NCBI RefSeq assembly: GCF_006546985.1
Contig: NZ_VATK01000006.1
Span: 62,001 to 126,000 of the forward strand
Direction of reading: 5' to 3'
Origin: Bacillus sp. 03113
Lineage (GTDB): Bacteria; Bacillota; Bacilli; Bacillales; Cytobacillaceae
DNA length: 64,000 bases
Numbering within the stretch: position 1 is the stretch's first letter; every line of letters begins with the position of its first letter. The notes beneath the pieces are model-generated. The model was not told where the DNA came from, searched no databases, and worked only from the letters and a program-made list of their open reading frames with translations. Shown piece after piece: positions 8,504 to 16,914 of this stretch. A program made the position numbers and the translations under genes.

Positions 8504-8974
8504 TTATTGTTCAAATTTCGTTAAATCCGCCTCGCCATTTTTCCGCTGAACATAAATCTCAACGTCGAAATAGACGAGGTTCTTGTTCGTTTCATCCGTC
8601 ACATCCGCGACTGGAATCGGAGTGACTGCGAGCACATCGCAATAAAAAAAGCCGACCGTCGGTGGTGGGAACGGTTGACTCGTATCTAATAGCGCAATAT
8701 TCGGCTGTAATAGCGCGTTCTTTATTTTTTCTTGTAAGCGCGATCGTTCCGCAATGGATTTCGCATGTAATCCGACTTGAAAACGGTAAAATGTTTCGAA
8801 ATACTCGCGCTCTTTTGCAATGATGTTCGTGTTACCCGCCATCTGCTCAACCGTGCCGAACGGCTTTGTTTTGCCTGTTAACGTCACGCCATCGTAAATC
8901 CAAACGACGTCAACCAATTCGGTTACTTGCGCCTTTATATGCGTAATAATTGAGTAAGTAAGTTCGTGCATCAT
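8504..8974 (-). CDS. Tail completion/terminator-type protein
   Basis: 156 residues from MMHELTYSIITHIKAQ. Its place, between an HK97 gp10-like protein and the major tail protein, is that of the tail terminator (gpU/gp17-like) that caps the tube. The amphipathic start and the strands around YRFQVGLHAKS and NLVYFDVEIYVQRK suit the mixed alpha/beta fold of that family. No motif proves it. The start overlaps the preceding gene by four bases. Confidence 0.6.
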   Translation of the reverse strand: MMHELTYSIITHIKAQVTELVDVVWIYDGVTLTGKTKPFGTVEQMAGNTNIIAKEREYFETFYRFQVGLHAKSIAERSRLQEKIKNALLQPNIALLDTSQPFPPPTVGFFYCDVLAVTPIPVADVTDETNKNLVYFDVEIYVQRKNGEADLTKFEQ

Positions 8975-9327
8975 TGGTTACGGATCACCTCGCGCGCATC
9001 TTCGCGCAATTTCTCGCGATGATTCCACACAGCCTTGCGAAAGAATCCTTTTTTCGTCGCGTGCGTATATTCTTGCTTAGTAGCATACTCCACATTGGAC
9101 CCGAAAACCCGCGACATTTTCATTTGACGGCCGTATAAGTGAATCGAGTTCTTTAGAAGTCCGGTATCAATCGGCGCTCCTATTTTCGCATCATTAACCA
9201 TCATCAATGTTCGACGCTCGACCACTTCGTCAATTTTATCGACCATTTCGCGTGCGCCTTCTTCTCCTAAACGTCGCAATACTTCCTCAACGCCTTGTAC
9301 TCGAACCGTTGATCTTCCTCGCGCCAT
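8971..9327 (-). CDS. HK97 gp10-like head-tail joining/tail completion protein
   Basis: 118 residues. It shows the family pattern: a basic N-terminus, a long helix (VEEVLRRLGEEGAREMVDKIDEVVE), then DAKIGAPIDTGLLKNSI, where APxDTGxLKxSI is the family signature, and a C-terminal basic helix. These proteins complete the neck between head and tail. It overlaps the next gene by four bases and follows the upstream gene with one base between. Confidence 0.8.
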   Translation of the reverse strand: MARGRSTVRVQGVEEVLRRLGEEGAREMVDKIDEVVERRTLMMVNDAKIGAPIDTGLLKNSIHLYGRQMKMSRVFGSNVEYATKQEYTHATKKGFFRKAVWNHREKLREDAREVIRNQ

Positions 9328-9328
9328 A

Positions 9329-9709
9329 TTACGTCAGCCTCCTTACGACACACTCGCGCCGATTGACTTCGCCTAGGCCTTTTTCATCGACGGTAACGAT
9401 CGAGTAATTAACGTCGTTCTTTTCGATGCGTATCACATTCAATAAATCGACCGTTAACTCGAACGTCACCTGCACGTCGCCAGCGATTAATTCAACGCCA
9501 TTAATGACAGAACGCTCACCGTTTGCAACCGTTGAGTATTCCTTCCATATTACGTCGATTAATTCCGTTGATTCCCCGACAGTTGGCTCACCTGTGTACG
9601 GGTCAGGCTCTCCGGCAACCATTCGCACTAACGTAATAGAGTCGGTGCGATTCTGCGTTATTTCCGCACGATTAGCCTTTATAAATTCGATGTCTGATTG
9701 CGTTAGCAT
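9329..9709 (-). CDS. Head closure/stopper-type protein
   Basis: 126 residues, no diagnostic motif. Small size, beta-rich character (VQVTFELTVDLLNVIRI) and position between the MuF-like minor head protein and the gp10-like protein match head-closure (SPP1 gp16-type) proteins. The function is inferred from order only. Confidence 0.5.
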   Translation of the reverse strand: MLTQSDIEFIKANRAEITQNRTDSITLVRMVAGEPDPYTGEPTVGESTELIDVIWKEYSTVANGERSVINGVELIAGDVQVTFELTVDLLNVIRIEKNDVNYSIVTVDEKGLGEVNRRECVVRRLT

Positions 9710-9720
9710 TTACGCACCTC

Positions 9721-10530
9721 CTATTTCGCTTTTTCCGTTAATACGTAGGTCAAGAAAGATGTACAGTTTACATGTGGATTAAAAACTTCGGAATCCGACG
9801 GTAAGTAAACACCGCTTCCCATTCCGTATCTATCCTCTTGCTCCAACTGCGAGCAACGGTGCTCGGGACGATCAGCTTTACCGCGGTGAATCCGAACAGC
9901 TTGCACGACAGGACTTCGCTGCGCACAATAGGCATCCGCTACCCTATGCGCTGTATTTCCTTCCGTCACGACTAGCCGCTTAATTTTCCAGGTTTCATTG
10001 TCGTGAACGTCGCGCACACGTTTAATAAGCGTGCCGACCGATTCGCCGCGAATAATGCCCGATCGCAATGTTTTCGCCATTTCATCGCGAATATCGCCCG
10101 CCACGTTCCACACGCGATCACTTAATACGAGTCCATCGTCGCCAAATCGATTAATAACGTATCGAACCACGTCCTCGTTAATCCTGTCCGTCACAATTCC
10201 GCTAATCGCTGCCGCGCCTATAACTTCGGTTAATGCGCCGGTAATTGCGTTTGTTGTGAACGCAGAGGATTCGTTAATGACGGTTTCCATCGTGGTCATT
10301 CCGGTTTTTCGTATGCCTGCCTCGATTGAATCAAGATTGCGTAACAAACGTGTAAGGCGTTGTTTTTTAATCGTGCCGTCATCGCCCGCATAGTCCGCAA
10401 GCAAGTCGGCGATTTCCGCGCGAATACGTCCGATTTCTTTTACCGCGAATGCCTGCTGCTTTGCGTTAAGCTTACCGTAGTCGGTCGCTATTTTTTCGAG
10501 GATTGCGTCGAGGCGTTCTTGGTTGGTCAC
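9721..10530 (-). CDS. MuF/SPP1 gp7-like minor head protein
   Basis: 269 residues. The C-terminal block EGNTAHRVADAYCAQ ... HRCSQLEQEDRYGMGSG ... NPHVNCTSFLTYV carries the conserved HPNCRC-type ending of the phage Mu F / SPP1 gp7 family, although here it reads HVNCTS. These proteins associate with the portal and may be ejected with the DNA. Unusually it lies downstream of the capsid gene instead of next to the portal. Its start overlaps the connector gene by four bases. Confidence 0.7.
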   Translation of the reverse strand: MTNQERLDAILEKIATDYGKLNAKQQAFAVKEIGRIRAEIADLLADYAGDDGTIKKQRLTRLLRNLDSIEAGIRKTGMTTMETVINESSAFTTNAITGALTEVIGAAAISGIVTDRINEDVVRYVINRFGDDGLVLSDRVWNVAGDIRDEMAKTLRSGIIRGESVGTLIKRVRDVHDNETWKIKRLVVTEGNTAHRVADAYCAQRSPVVQAVRIHRGKADRPEHRCSQLEQEDRYGMGSGVYLPSDSEVFNPHVNCTSFLTYVLTEKAK

Positions 10531-10898
10531 GGACGATCAACTCGCTTCATATATCGAACGGATGCTCCCGAATCGACCGACTTTTTGCGCTCATATTCTT
10601 CGCGAATGTCTTTCGCAAGTTTTCGGTATTGTTCGGGAATCATCGTTTTGTCGACTTGTTCCTCACCGTCCGTGTACTTAAAATAATGCGCCGTGGCAAG
10701 CGAAATTTGCGATAATCCTTCCGCTTGAGCATAAAGCAGTATAAGCGTTTCTTGATCGGTTGGAACGGTAGATGTCGACTGATAACCGTGAGCCAGCATA
10801 GATTCTTCCGTCCAATCGTTTGTATCCTCGATAGCAACGTTCGGGACGTTCTTAAACCGTTTTAATAAGCGCTCTGATAGTTCGGCTAATGTCGCCAT
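10527..10898 (-). CDS. Head-tail connector (adaptor) protein
   Basis: 123 residues, mainly helical (LAELSERLLKRF, ETLILLYAQAEGLSQISLATAHYF), with the size and position of SPP1 gp15/HK97 gp6-type adaptors that sit under the portal. No catalytic motif. The gene starts 12 bp after the small conserved gene at 10911..11075. Confidence 0.55.
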   Translation of the reverse strand: MATLAELSERLLKRFKNVPNVAIEDTNDWTEESMLAHGYQSTSTVPTDQETLILLYAQAEGLSQISLATAHYFKYTDGEEQVDKTMIPEQYRKLAKDIREEYERKKSVDSGASVRYMKRVDRP

Positions 10899-10910
10899 CT
10901 AACGTCCTCC

Positions 10911-11075
10911 CTATTTTTTAGTTGTTCTAGTACGCGCAGGCTTCTGTGTTTCCTCCGCTTTAACTTCCTTTGCATAACCAATAGAAATTAAATACTGCGC
11001 AGATTTGTCCGATACTTCGAGTTGTTCGCCCTTAACATGTCCGTCAATAATGGCGTCAAGAACCTCGATTTTCAT
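10911..11075 (-). CDS. Small head-region protein (54 residues), function unknown
   Basis: ATG at 11075 with GGGAGGTGTTCGC upstream; stop TAG at 10911-10913. It starts MKIEVLDAIIDGHVKGEQ and ends with a Lys/Thr/Arg-rich tail (KPARTRTTKK). Small proteins of this kind, with a first half resembling the FI-like 'DGKxxxxGE.. ' pattern and a basic tail, lie between capsid and connector genes in many siphoviruses. The strong RBS and tight packing (12 bp to the next gene) make it a real gene. Confidence 0.7.
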   Translation of the reverse strand: MKIEVLDAIIDGHVKGEQLEVSDKSAQYLISIGYAKEVKAEETQKPARTRTTKK

Positions 11076-11097
11076 GCGAACACCTCCCATTAATTTT

Positions 11098-11126
11098 TAT
11101 AAAGAAGAAGCGCCCCTAAGAGCGCT
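11098..11126 (-). terminator. Intrinsic terminator after the major capsid gene
   Basis: AGCGC at 11109-11113 pairs with GCGCT at 11122-11126. On the minus strand the hairpin is followed by TTCTTCTTT. It lies just past the capsid stop codon (11132) and would limit read-through into the connector genes. Confidence 0.65.
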
Positions 11127-11131
11127 CGTTA

Positions 11132-12148
11132 TTAGATCGTATATACGTCAGCGTGGAAGATTAAAGATGGTTTTTCTAACGCAGGGAATCCCGCAGCAAC
11201 AGCGCGTAAGATAGACTGAATTGGCTCGTCTTTATCCTTCGCCTCTAATGCGATACCTGGTTGGAAGTCGTTCTCTACCGTAGGACCAAGTAAGAATTCG
11301 CCAACGCCTTCGCTTAACATTACGATGCGATTAGCTGGCATAAATTCGATTACTTCGTCATTACCGGAATAGATGTCTTTAACCGTAACTTTTCGATCAG
11401 TAACGATTTGGATTGGCGGTAATCCGAATCCGCCTAGCACTTCGTTTAGTTCCGCTTGGCTTACGCGATTTGATCCAGTTGGTCGTCCTGCTTCCGCTAC
11501 GATTACTTTATTTACAAGTAATTTCGCTTGAGCTTCACGGCTCATTAAGATAACAGCCGGAGATTGACCATTTGTTGCTTCGTAAGTTGAAACCCACCCA
11601 AGTAAATCAGCGATTACGTCACGGTTAACGTCAGACCAATCGTTAGGAGAAGTTAACGCCAATTTATGTTCCGCCGGAATACCGAAGTCGACGGAAACCT
11701 TTACGCCGTTTTTGTTGTATGCGAAATTTCCTTTAGTTAAAGCCTCCATTTTGATTACGTCGATTCGACGTTGGATAGCTTGAACTAAATCGACGCCTTT
11801 TAGCGTTAATTTATCGATCATCGCACTTTTTTCTCCGTCATTACGTGCTTGGTGTAACGCAAGCAGTTCTTCCTCGGTTGCAATATATTTAAGACCCATT
11901 TTCGCAATTTCGCCTATTTTAGAAGCAACCGCGTCACGGTCAACAACCGGTGGCTCTGAACCGTACCCGATCATAGCGCCAATGTATTTATTTGTTTTAA
12001 TAACGTCATACGCGAAAGTATTTGAGAAAACGTTAGCGTTCGGTAAGAAACGATCACCAAGCGTTGGTACTGCGTCTTGGACTGTCGCGTCAATTAGTCC
12101 GCGAAGTGACGGCTTCTGAAATTCCTTTAAATGTGTAATTCCTGCCAT
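11132..12148 (-). CDS. Major capsid protein (phage capsid E family)
   Basis: 338 residues. The middle and C-terminal parts (DVNRDVIADLLGWVSTYEA, SPAVILMSREAQAKLL, AELNEVLGGFGLPPIQIV, then PANRIVMLSEGVGEFLLGPT) match the lambda gpE / Phage_cap_E group with the HK97 fold. It follows scaffold and decoration genes and is bounded by a terminator, the normal layout for the most abundant virion protein. RBS is AGGAGGAATATAAA. Confidence 0.85.
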   Translation of the reverse strand: MAGITHLKEFQKPSLRGLIDATVQDAVPTLGDRFLPNANVFSNTFAYDVIKTNKYIGAMIGYGSEPPVVDRDAVASKIGEIAKMGLKYIATEEELLALHQARNDGEKSAMIDKLTLKGVDLVQAIQRRIDVIKMEALTKGNFAYNKNGVKVSVDFGIPAEHKLALTSPNDWSDVNRDVIADLLGWVSTYEATNGQSPAVILMSREAQAKLLVNKVIVAEAGRPTGSNRVSQAELNEVLGGFGLPPIQIVTDRKVTVKDIYSGNDEVIEFMPANRIVMLSEGVGEFLLGPTVENDFQPGIALEAKDKDEPIQSILRAVAAGFPALEKPSLIFHADVYTI

Positions 12149-12217
12149 TTTATATTCCTCCTAGATTAAAATTGATTTTTGGTAATAAAAAAGACACCTT
12201 CCACCGAAAGCGCCGAG

Positions 12218-12577
12218 TTAAATATGTTTTACAAATCGAATTGTCGGTACTTTGCCTTTAAATACTGCCGTTGCTCCGACTAACTTTGCATCATATACGG
12301 AACCTCTTACTAATACTTCGCCAACAATAGCGTCATAAGTAGTTGCGTCAACATCTACGTTTAAGATTCCGAAGTCGTCATAGTTTGCTACGTCTGCATC
12401 AACGAATTTTACCCACTTTCCGTCAGCTGCGACACGCGCGATTGCTTGACCTGGAACAAGAACGCCTTCCCCTGCTTTCACTGTCGCGCCTGCTTCAACG
12501 AACTGAAAATGCTCGGAAGCTAGAATATTTTTTCCGCTTTTGAAAGCTGTTTGTGAAGTTTGTAAATTGTATGCCAT
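12218..12577 (-). CDS. Head decoration protein (lambda gpD-like)
   Basis: 119 residues with a small-beta-barrel pattern: FVEAGATVKAGEGVLVPGQAIARVAADG, then GEVLVRGSVYDAKLVG and a final VPTIRFVKHI. This matches the head decoration (HDPD/gpD) family that trimerises on the outside of the expanded capsid. Its place between scaffold and major capsid genes agrees. A weak hairpin followed by TTTTTT (12185-12212) separates it from the capsid gene. Confidence 0.7.
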   Translation of the reverse strand: MAYNLQTSQTAFKSGKNILASEHFQFVEAGATVKAGEGVLVPGQAIARVAADGKWVKFVDADVANYDDFGILNVDVDATTYDAIVGEVLVRGSVYDAKLVGATAVFKGKVPTIRFVKHI

Positions 12578-12599
12578 TTCGTTTTCCTCCTATTTGTTA

Positions 12600-13178
12600 T
12601 TAGCGACGGATTTTTCCGGCCGCTTTTAATCTTTCGTAAATTGAGCGCCCTTCTTCCGCTAAGTCTTTTTGTTGTGGTTGCTGTCTTGGCGTATTAACAG
12701 CGCCAGGATCAACACCTAACGACTTAGGCGGAATGTCTTTCTTTAATTCTTCGAGTGATGCGTTTAATTCTTCTTCGCTGGCACCAACAATATATTTGCG
12801 TACGCGTTCTAACTGCTCGCCAGTGTAGCCGGCATTAACGAGCAAGCTAGTTTTTAAGGATTCGAGTTTTACCGTTTGCGCTTCCGCTTGAATTTTTTCA
12901 AGATCGGCTTGCGCTTTTTCATACAACGCCTTAAACTCGTTTTGTTCTTCGAGCTTCTTGCGTTCAGCATCTTCTTTCGTCTTAGTCAATTCCGCAAGCT
13001 GACGTTTTAATTCGTTAGCTTCGTCGACCTTTTGTTTAAAACGGTCGTATGGAATTTTATTATCAACGACCGGTGTTTGCGGTTCTAACGGCTCCGCTGC
13101 CGGTGGTTCGTTGACTGGTGGGTCTTCTGCGAAATGCTGTAAATTCAAACGTAATAGACTTGGTTTTTCAAATAACAT
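12600..13178 (-). CDS. Capsid scaffolding protein (DUF4355-like)
   Basis: 192 residues. A Pro/Glu-rich start (PPVNEPPAAEPLEPQTPV) leads into a long charged coiled coil (YDRFKQKVDEANELKRQLAEL to EKIQAEAQTVKLE) and a Gln-rich C-terminus (PRQQPQQKDLAEEGRSIYERL). This is the usual composition of phage scaffolds placed after the portal. Scaffolds direct procapsid assembly and then leave. Confidence 0.8.
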   Translation of the reverse strand: MLFEKPSLLRLNLQHFAEDPPVNEPPAAEPLEPQTPVVDNKIPYDRFKQKVDEANELKRQLAELTKTKEDAERKKLEEQNEFKALYEKAQADLEKIQAEAQTVKLESLKTSLLVNAGYTGEQLERVRKYIVGASEEELNASLEELKKDIPPKSLGVDPGAVNTPRQQPQQKDLAEEGRSIYERLKAAGKIRR

Positions 13179-13196
13179 ATATACCTCCGTTTAACG

Positions 13197-14750
13197 TCAC
13201 TCGGACGAGGTTTGTTCGTTATAAGGGTCTTGCGCTATCTTCGAGGCAGTTCGTTCGTTGTCAATTTCCTGCTTCTTAGCGTTCGTGTTTTCAACGCCTA
13301 AACGGTTCATTGCGCCTGCTTGCGACTCCAGTCCTGCGTCCATTTCAAGCGTTAATAATTCGACTAATTCTTTGCGATTATCCGGTAATGGTAATACGAA
13401 TTTGACTTCGTTTTCGTAGTCCGTTCCGATTAGTTTTACGACTTTACGGTCGTATGCAAAGACGTCTCTATCAACGCGAGCTTGTAAGTATCGCACGGTT
13501 TTTTCGTGTAATTCCTCTAAACGTGGACCCCACGAGAGCCAATGTTCCTCGGTTTCTTGAATAATGTCGTGAAATAGCACGTGTAAAGTTTCGCCGTTTA
13601 ACCCGCCAAAGTTTAACTCTTGCGGAACTACTTGTGGCAATCCAGTAATTTCGTGCAAAGCTCCTTTTACTCGCGCGTATTGATCCTTGAAAGCGTCTTT
13701 CCAACGGAATCCGCCCTCGACCTTTTTAATGTCCGGCGATTGACCGTCCGTTGACCCTCTCGCTTCAATGATAGCGCCTGGCGCAATATCAACTTTGTTC
13801 GATGTTCCTTCCGGTACGTTAATTAATGCGGTCATCGAGAACATTTCGAATTTTAAAGAGTCGATCGCGTCTTCGTTCATCTTATTAAGAATGTCCGTTT
13901 GCTCTTTCATGTCGTCGACTTCACTGTTATCGTATGTTTCCCCGTTTAAATCGTAGACCGGAAAAAGTACAACCGGAATAAAATCGATTCCCATTGATTG
14001 TTTTTCGGTAATCGTCTTTTTCAAGCGTAAATTTTGATCGTATATGCCTTCCTCAAGGAAACATTCTCCGTTTTCCAGCGAAAAAGTCTGCTTTTGATAG
14101 AATTCTTTATCGTCGATGATTTTCGGCACAATAAAATGAACGGCGACCAAGTCCTCGTAGTCATCGTCGGTATAAACCGGAAATATTTCCGTGTCTGGAC
14201 GGAATACCCATCGAATTTTACCGGTATTCGGGTTGAACACGATCTTGCATCCGACTCGTCCGGCAATTAAACGATCACGCGCCGCCACTAACAACTTCTC
14301 ACGCATTTTATTTTCGCGCCACAATTGATAGAGAAGCTTTTCGTAGGATTCCGCGCGTGTATTTTCCGTCACTTGTGCATCGCTTGGCGTGTATTCCGGC
14401 TTAACCGCGTCGAGCATGTCATCGATTTGTTTCGGCGAAACGGATAATCCGTGCTTTCCGCCCATTTGCCAACGTGCTTTACGCTTGATGAACGCCTTAA
14501 AATAATTCGTCGCGTATCGTGTTGGGTCGTAATCAAGTCCGTCAGGTCGTGGCAATTCCGATGCTTTAACGAGTTGTCCCGTTTGTGGGTCGACGTGTTG
14601 CTTGCCTTCGTAATAATCATAGAATCGAAGCTGTCGCTGTATACGCGCGAATGTTTCGTGTCCTAGCGCCTGCTGGAACGGGTTAAAAAGTAATACGTCC
14701 ATATCTGGCGGTGACATAATGTTGTAATCGGATAGTACGTTGTAGGACAT
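13197..14750 (-). CDS. Portal protein (SPP1 gp6 family)
   Basis: 517 residues, normal for the SPP1 Gp6-like family. Landmarks are YYEGKQ near residue 48, a TRYATNYFKAFIKRKARW segment, the KIRWVFRPDTEIFPVY block, a DMKEQTDILNKMNEDAIDSL helix and the GLPQVVPQELNFGGLNGETLHVLF region near residue 375 that holds the tunnel loop area. Twelve copies form the ring through which DNA is packaged. The start MSYNVLSDYN has AAAGGAGGCGC upstream and lies 17 bp after terL. Confidence 0.9.
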   Translation of the reverse strand: MSYNVLSDYNIMSPPDMDVLLFNPFQQALGHETFARIQRQLRFYDYYEGKQHVDPQTGQLVKASELPRPDGLDYDPTRYATNYFKAFIKRKARWQMGGKHGLSVSPKQIDDMLDAVKPEYTPSDAQVTENTRAESYEKLLYQLWRENKMREKLLVAARDRLIAGRVGCKIVFNPNTGKIRWVFRPDTEIFPVYTDDDYEDLVAVHFIVPKIIDDKEFYQKQTFSLENGECFLEEGIYDQNLRLKKTITEKQSMGIDFIPVVLFPVYDLNGETYDNSEVDDMKEQTDILNKMNEDAIDSLKFEMFSMTALINVPEGTSNKVDIAPGAIIEARGSTDGQSPDIKKVEGGFRWKDAFKDQYARVKGALHEITGLPQVVPQELNFGGLNGETLHVLFHDIIQETEEHWLSWGPRLEELHEKTVRYLQARVDRDVFAYDRKVVKLIGTDYENEVKFVLPLPDNRKELVELLTLEMDAGLESQAGAMNRLGVENTNAKKQEIDNERTASKIAQDPYNEQTSSE

Positions 14751-14767
14751 TTAAGCGCCTCCTTTCG

Positions 14768-16474
14768 TTATCTTGATCGTTTTTTAAGCGTCTGAACTAT
14801 AACGGTTGATCCTTTCGCTAACTTAAAAGCGTCGGCGGTCGCGTCCGGTCCGTCATCGTGATTATGGTTCGGATAAAGTTCAAACATTTCGAGCAATAAG
14901 CGCTGATCTTTGCGAAATCTGATTCGTCCGGCTTGAATGTCCGGCAATAGAGCCTCAATACGTAGCGCTTTTCGCGTTTTCTGCTTAACTTTTGATAATC
15001 GCGTATATGCAGGGTATCCATGTTTTTGTAGTTCTTCCTGTAGTTTATCTGCGAACCATTCCTGCGCCTGCTGTGCCTCGACTGCAATCCCTTCGTACTG
15101 GTAATGAAGCGTTCGTTTAACGATTTCACGCATGAAAACGTCTGGTTTTACGCGTTCAATAAACGTATCAATAACATAGCAAACGCCCGTGTCGCGTTTC
15201 TTTGCAATCGATATAAACGCAGAGTAATCGCCTTTTTGCTTTCCCATGGCGAAATCGGCAGCTGCATAAATGTCGCATTGCGTTATATCTAAATCCGACT
15301 CAACGTAGTAAATGAATTCGCTCGGATTAAATATTTGTGATTCTTCGTCGACAGGATTGCCAAGGTATTCTTGGTTGAACGCCCTAGCGCCCATCGATTC
15401 GCGTTTTTCCATAAAGTACTTGTATGAGTACATTTGCGGCCATAATACGCTAGTACCTCGCAACATTTCGTCTTTATTGGCTTCGTAAAAACCGTCCGCG
15501 CGTTCTTTTGCGTCCTTTTCATCGGCATTGTAAATATTACGCCATTGTTCCCACAAATCTTCGCGTTCAGACCACGAGAGGATCGCCGGAAACTTTCGCG
15601 AAACGAAGTCCTTACGCTTAGTGAGCACATGATTAAGCAAGCTATCGTAATGGACTATCGTACCCATGTAAATACACATGCCGCCGAAGCCGAGCGCCTC
15701 TAACATTTCTGAACGGAACCAGTGAAGGTTTTTCGCGCGTAATTCTGGCGTGTTCGTATTCTCGCCGGATTCTAAATCATCTAGGATGAACAACCCAGGG
15801 CGCTCGGATAAATGACGCAATCCGCGCATTTGCGTTCCTATTCCTTTTGATTCCACCTTCGTGCCTGTTGACGTTATAAATTCGTACTTGTTGTCAACCT
15901 CGTTCATCGATGGTTTTGGATGCAATAAAGGACCGAAATCCTCGCGAAGCTTTTCATTAAACTTCAACTGATTTACGGTCCATTTTATAAAGTCGCCGGC
16001 TACGTCGGTTGTTTCCGACACTTCGACGATATATTTTTGTAGGCGATAAACTACTTGATGCGCCAAGTAAGAATTTGATAAGTATGCCGTCTTAGCATGG
16101 CGACGTCCCACAGACCATCCGACGTTTGTTTCTTGTTCTCCGCGTGTTACCTCATCGAGCAACGAGCAAAGTGTTCGGTGAAAGTCTGCAGCGTTCTGTA
16201 GTGACTGCCCTGCCGGAATCAGATTCGAAGAATTGTCCGAATTGCAATCTTCGCTGAAATATTCGTAGGTAAAATAAATCAAATCGTGTTCTGCGCGATG
16301 TACGCGATTCAACTTTTCCAATATCGCAAGATTCGATTCCAACCGGTCTAAATCGTAGTTCGTTCCGCTTGGACCCGCAATAATCTTCGCCAATAATTCG
16401 TTTTCTTCCGTTAGCTCATCGATGCGCCGTTGTCGCGTATCACGATCGAGCCAAACGCCGTCAATATATGCGAT
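14768..16474 (-). CDS. terL: Large terminase subunit (TerL)
   Basis: ATPase and nuclease motor for DNA packaging. A deviant Walker A, WSVGRRHAKTAYL, lies about 120 residues in; Walker B is LFILDDLESG; the nuclease domain starts YAAADFAMGKQKGDYSAF with the first metal-binding Asp. The start is a puzzle. The first ATG/GTG/TTG-type codon is the TTG at 16393, which has no Shine-Dalgarno sequence. AAGGAGGT lies well upstream, and the frame is open back to it without any standard start codon. An ATC at 16474, 8 nt after AAGGAGGT, gives IAYIDGVWLD and has the best spacing; an ATT at 16465 is an alternative. I give the longer model. Confidence 0.85.
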   Translation of the reverse strand: MAYIDGVWLDRDTRQRRIDELTEENELLAKIIAGPSGTNYDLDRLESNLAILEKLNRVHRAEHDLIYFTYEYFSEDCNSDNSSNLIPAGQSLQNAADFHRTLCSLLDEVTRGEQETNVGWSVGRRHAKTAYLSNSYLAHQVVYRLQKYIVEVSETTDVAGDFIKWTVNQLKFNEKLREDFGPLLHPKPSMNEVDNKYEFITSTGTKVESKGIGTQMRGLRHLSERPGLFILDDLESGENTNTPELRAKNLHWFRSEMLEALGFGGMCIYMGTIVHYDSLLNHVLTKRKDFVSRKFPAILSWSEREDLWEQWRNIYNADEKDAKERADGFYEANKDEMLRGTSVLWPQMYSYKYFMEKRESMGARAFNQEYLGNPVDEESQIFNPSEFIYYVESDLDITQCDIYAAADFAMGKQKGDYSAFISIAKKRDTGVCYVIDTFIERVKPDVFMREIVKRTLHYQYEGIAVEAQQAQEWFADKLQEELQKHGYPAYTRLSKVKQKTRKALRIEALLPDIQAGRIRFRKDQRLLLEMFELYPNHNHDDGPDATADAFKLAKGSTVIVQTLKKRSR

Positions 16475-16488
16475 AGCAGCGCACCTCC

Positions 16489-16914
16489 TTAATTTTGTTC
16501 GTTACCTTTCAATCGCTCAAGCAACGCTGCTTTGCGATCCTCGAACGATTCATCGCCGCCGGTCGTATTAATCGTGACTTCACTTTTATCGTTAAGGTCG
16601 CCGATCCGTTTCAAGTACAGCTCGATGCCCTTCATCGATCCGTTCTTGATTCCGTCGATCAATTTCGAATAAACTAGCGAAAGTTGAGAGTCGACAACGC
16701 GCGATGCAAGGTAGTTCTTATACGCGATGAAGTTCTCATCCGTCGTGTCCCAACGGTGTAATTGCATGCGTGAAATGCCGGCTTCTTCCGCGATTTCTTC
16801 CTTGGTTTTCCGATCACCTTTCGGTGTAAATTCGTATTCGACTAGCAATTGCGCGGCAAGTCGTTGACCTTCGCGGAGTAAATGCTCCTTAAATTCAAAG
16901 CGCGCATTCGTCAT
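16489..16914 (-). CDS. terS: Small terminase subunit (TerS), phBC6A51-type HTH protein
   Basis: 141 residues. It has an N-terminal helix-turn-helix (KTKEEIAEEAGISRMQLHRW) of the kind seen in the phBC6A51 small-terminase family. A helical middle (LASRVVDSQLSLVYSKLIDG) for oligomerisation and a charged C-terminal tail that would contact TerL follow. It recognises packaging-start DNA. RBS AAAGGAGGACG precedes the ATG at 16914. It is the first gene of the late operon. Confidence 0.8.
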   Translation of the reverse strand: MTNARFEFKEHLLREGQRLAAQLLVEYEFTPKGDRKTKEEIAEEAGISRMQLHRWDTTDENFIAYKNYLASRVVDSQLSLVYSKLIDGIKNGSMKGIELYLKRIGDLNDKSEVTINTTGGDESFEDRKAALLERLKGNEQN

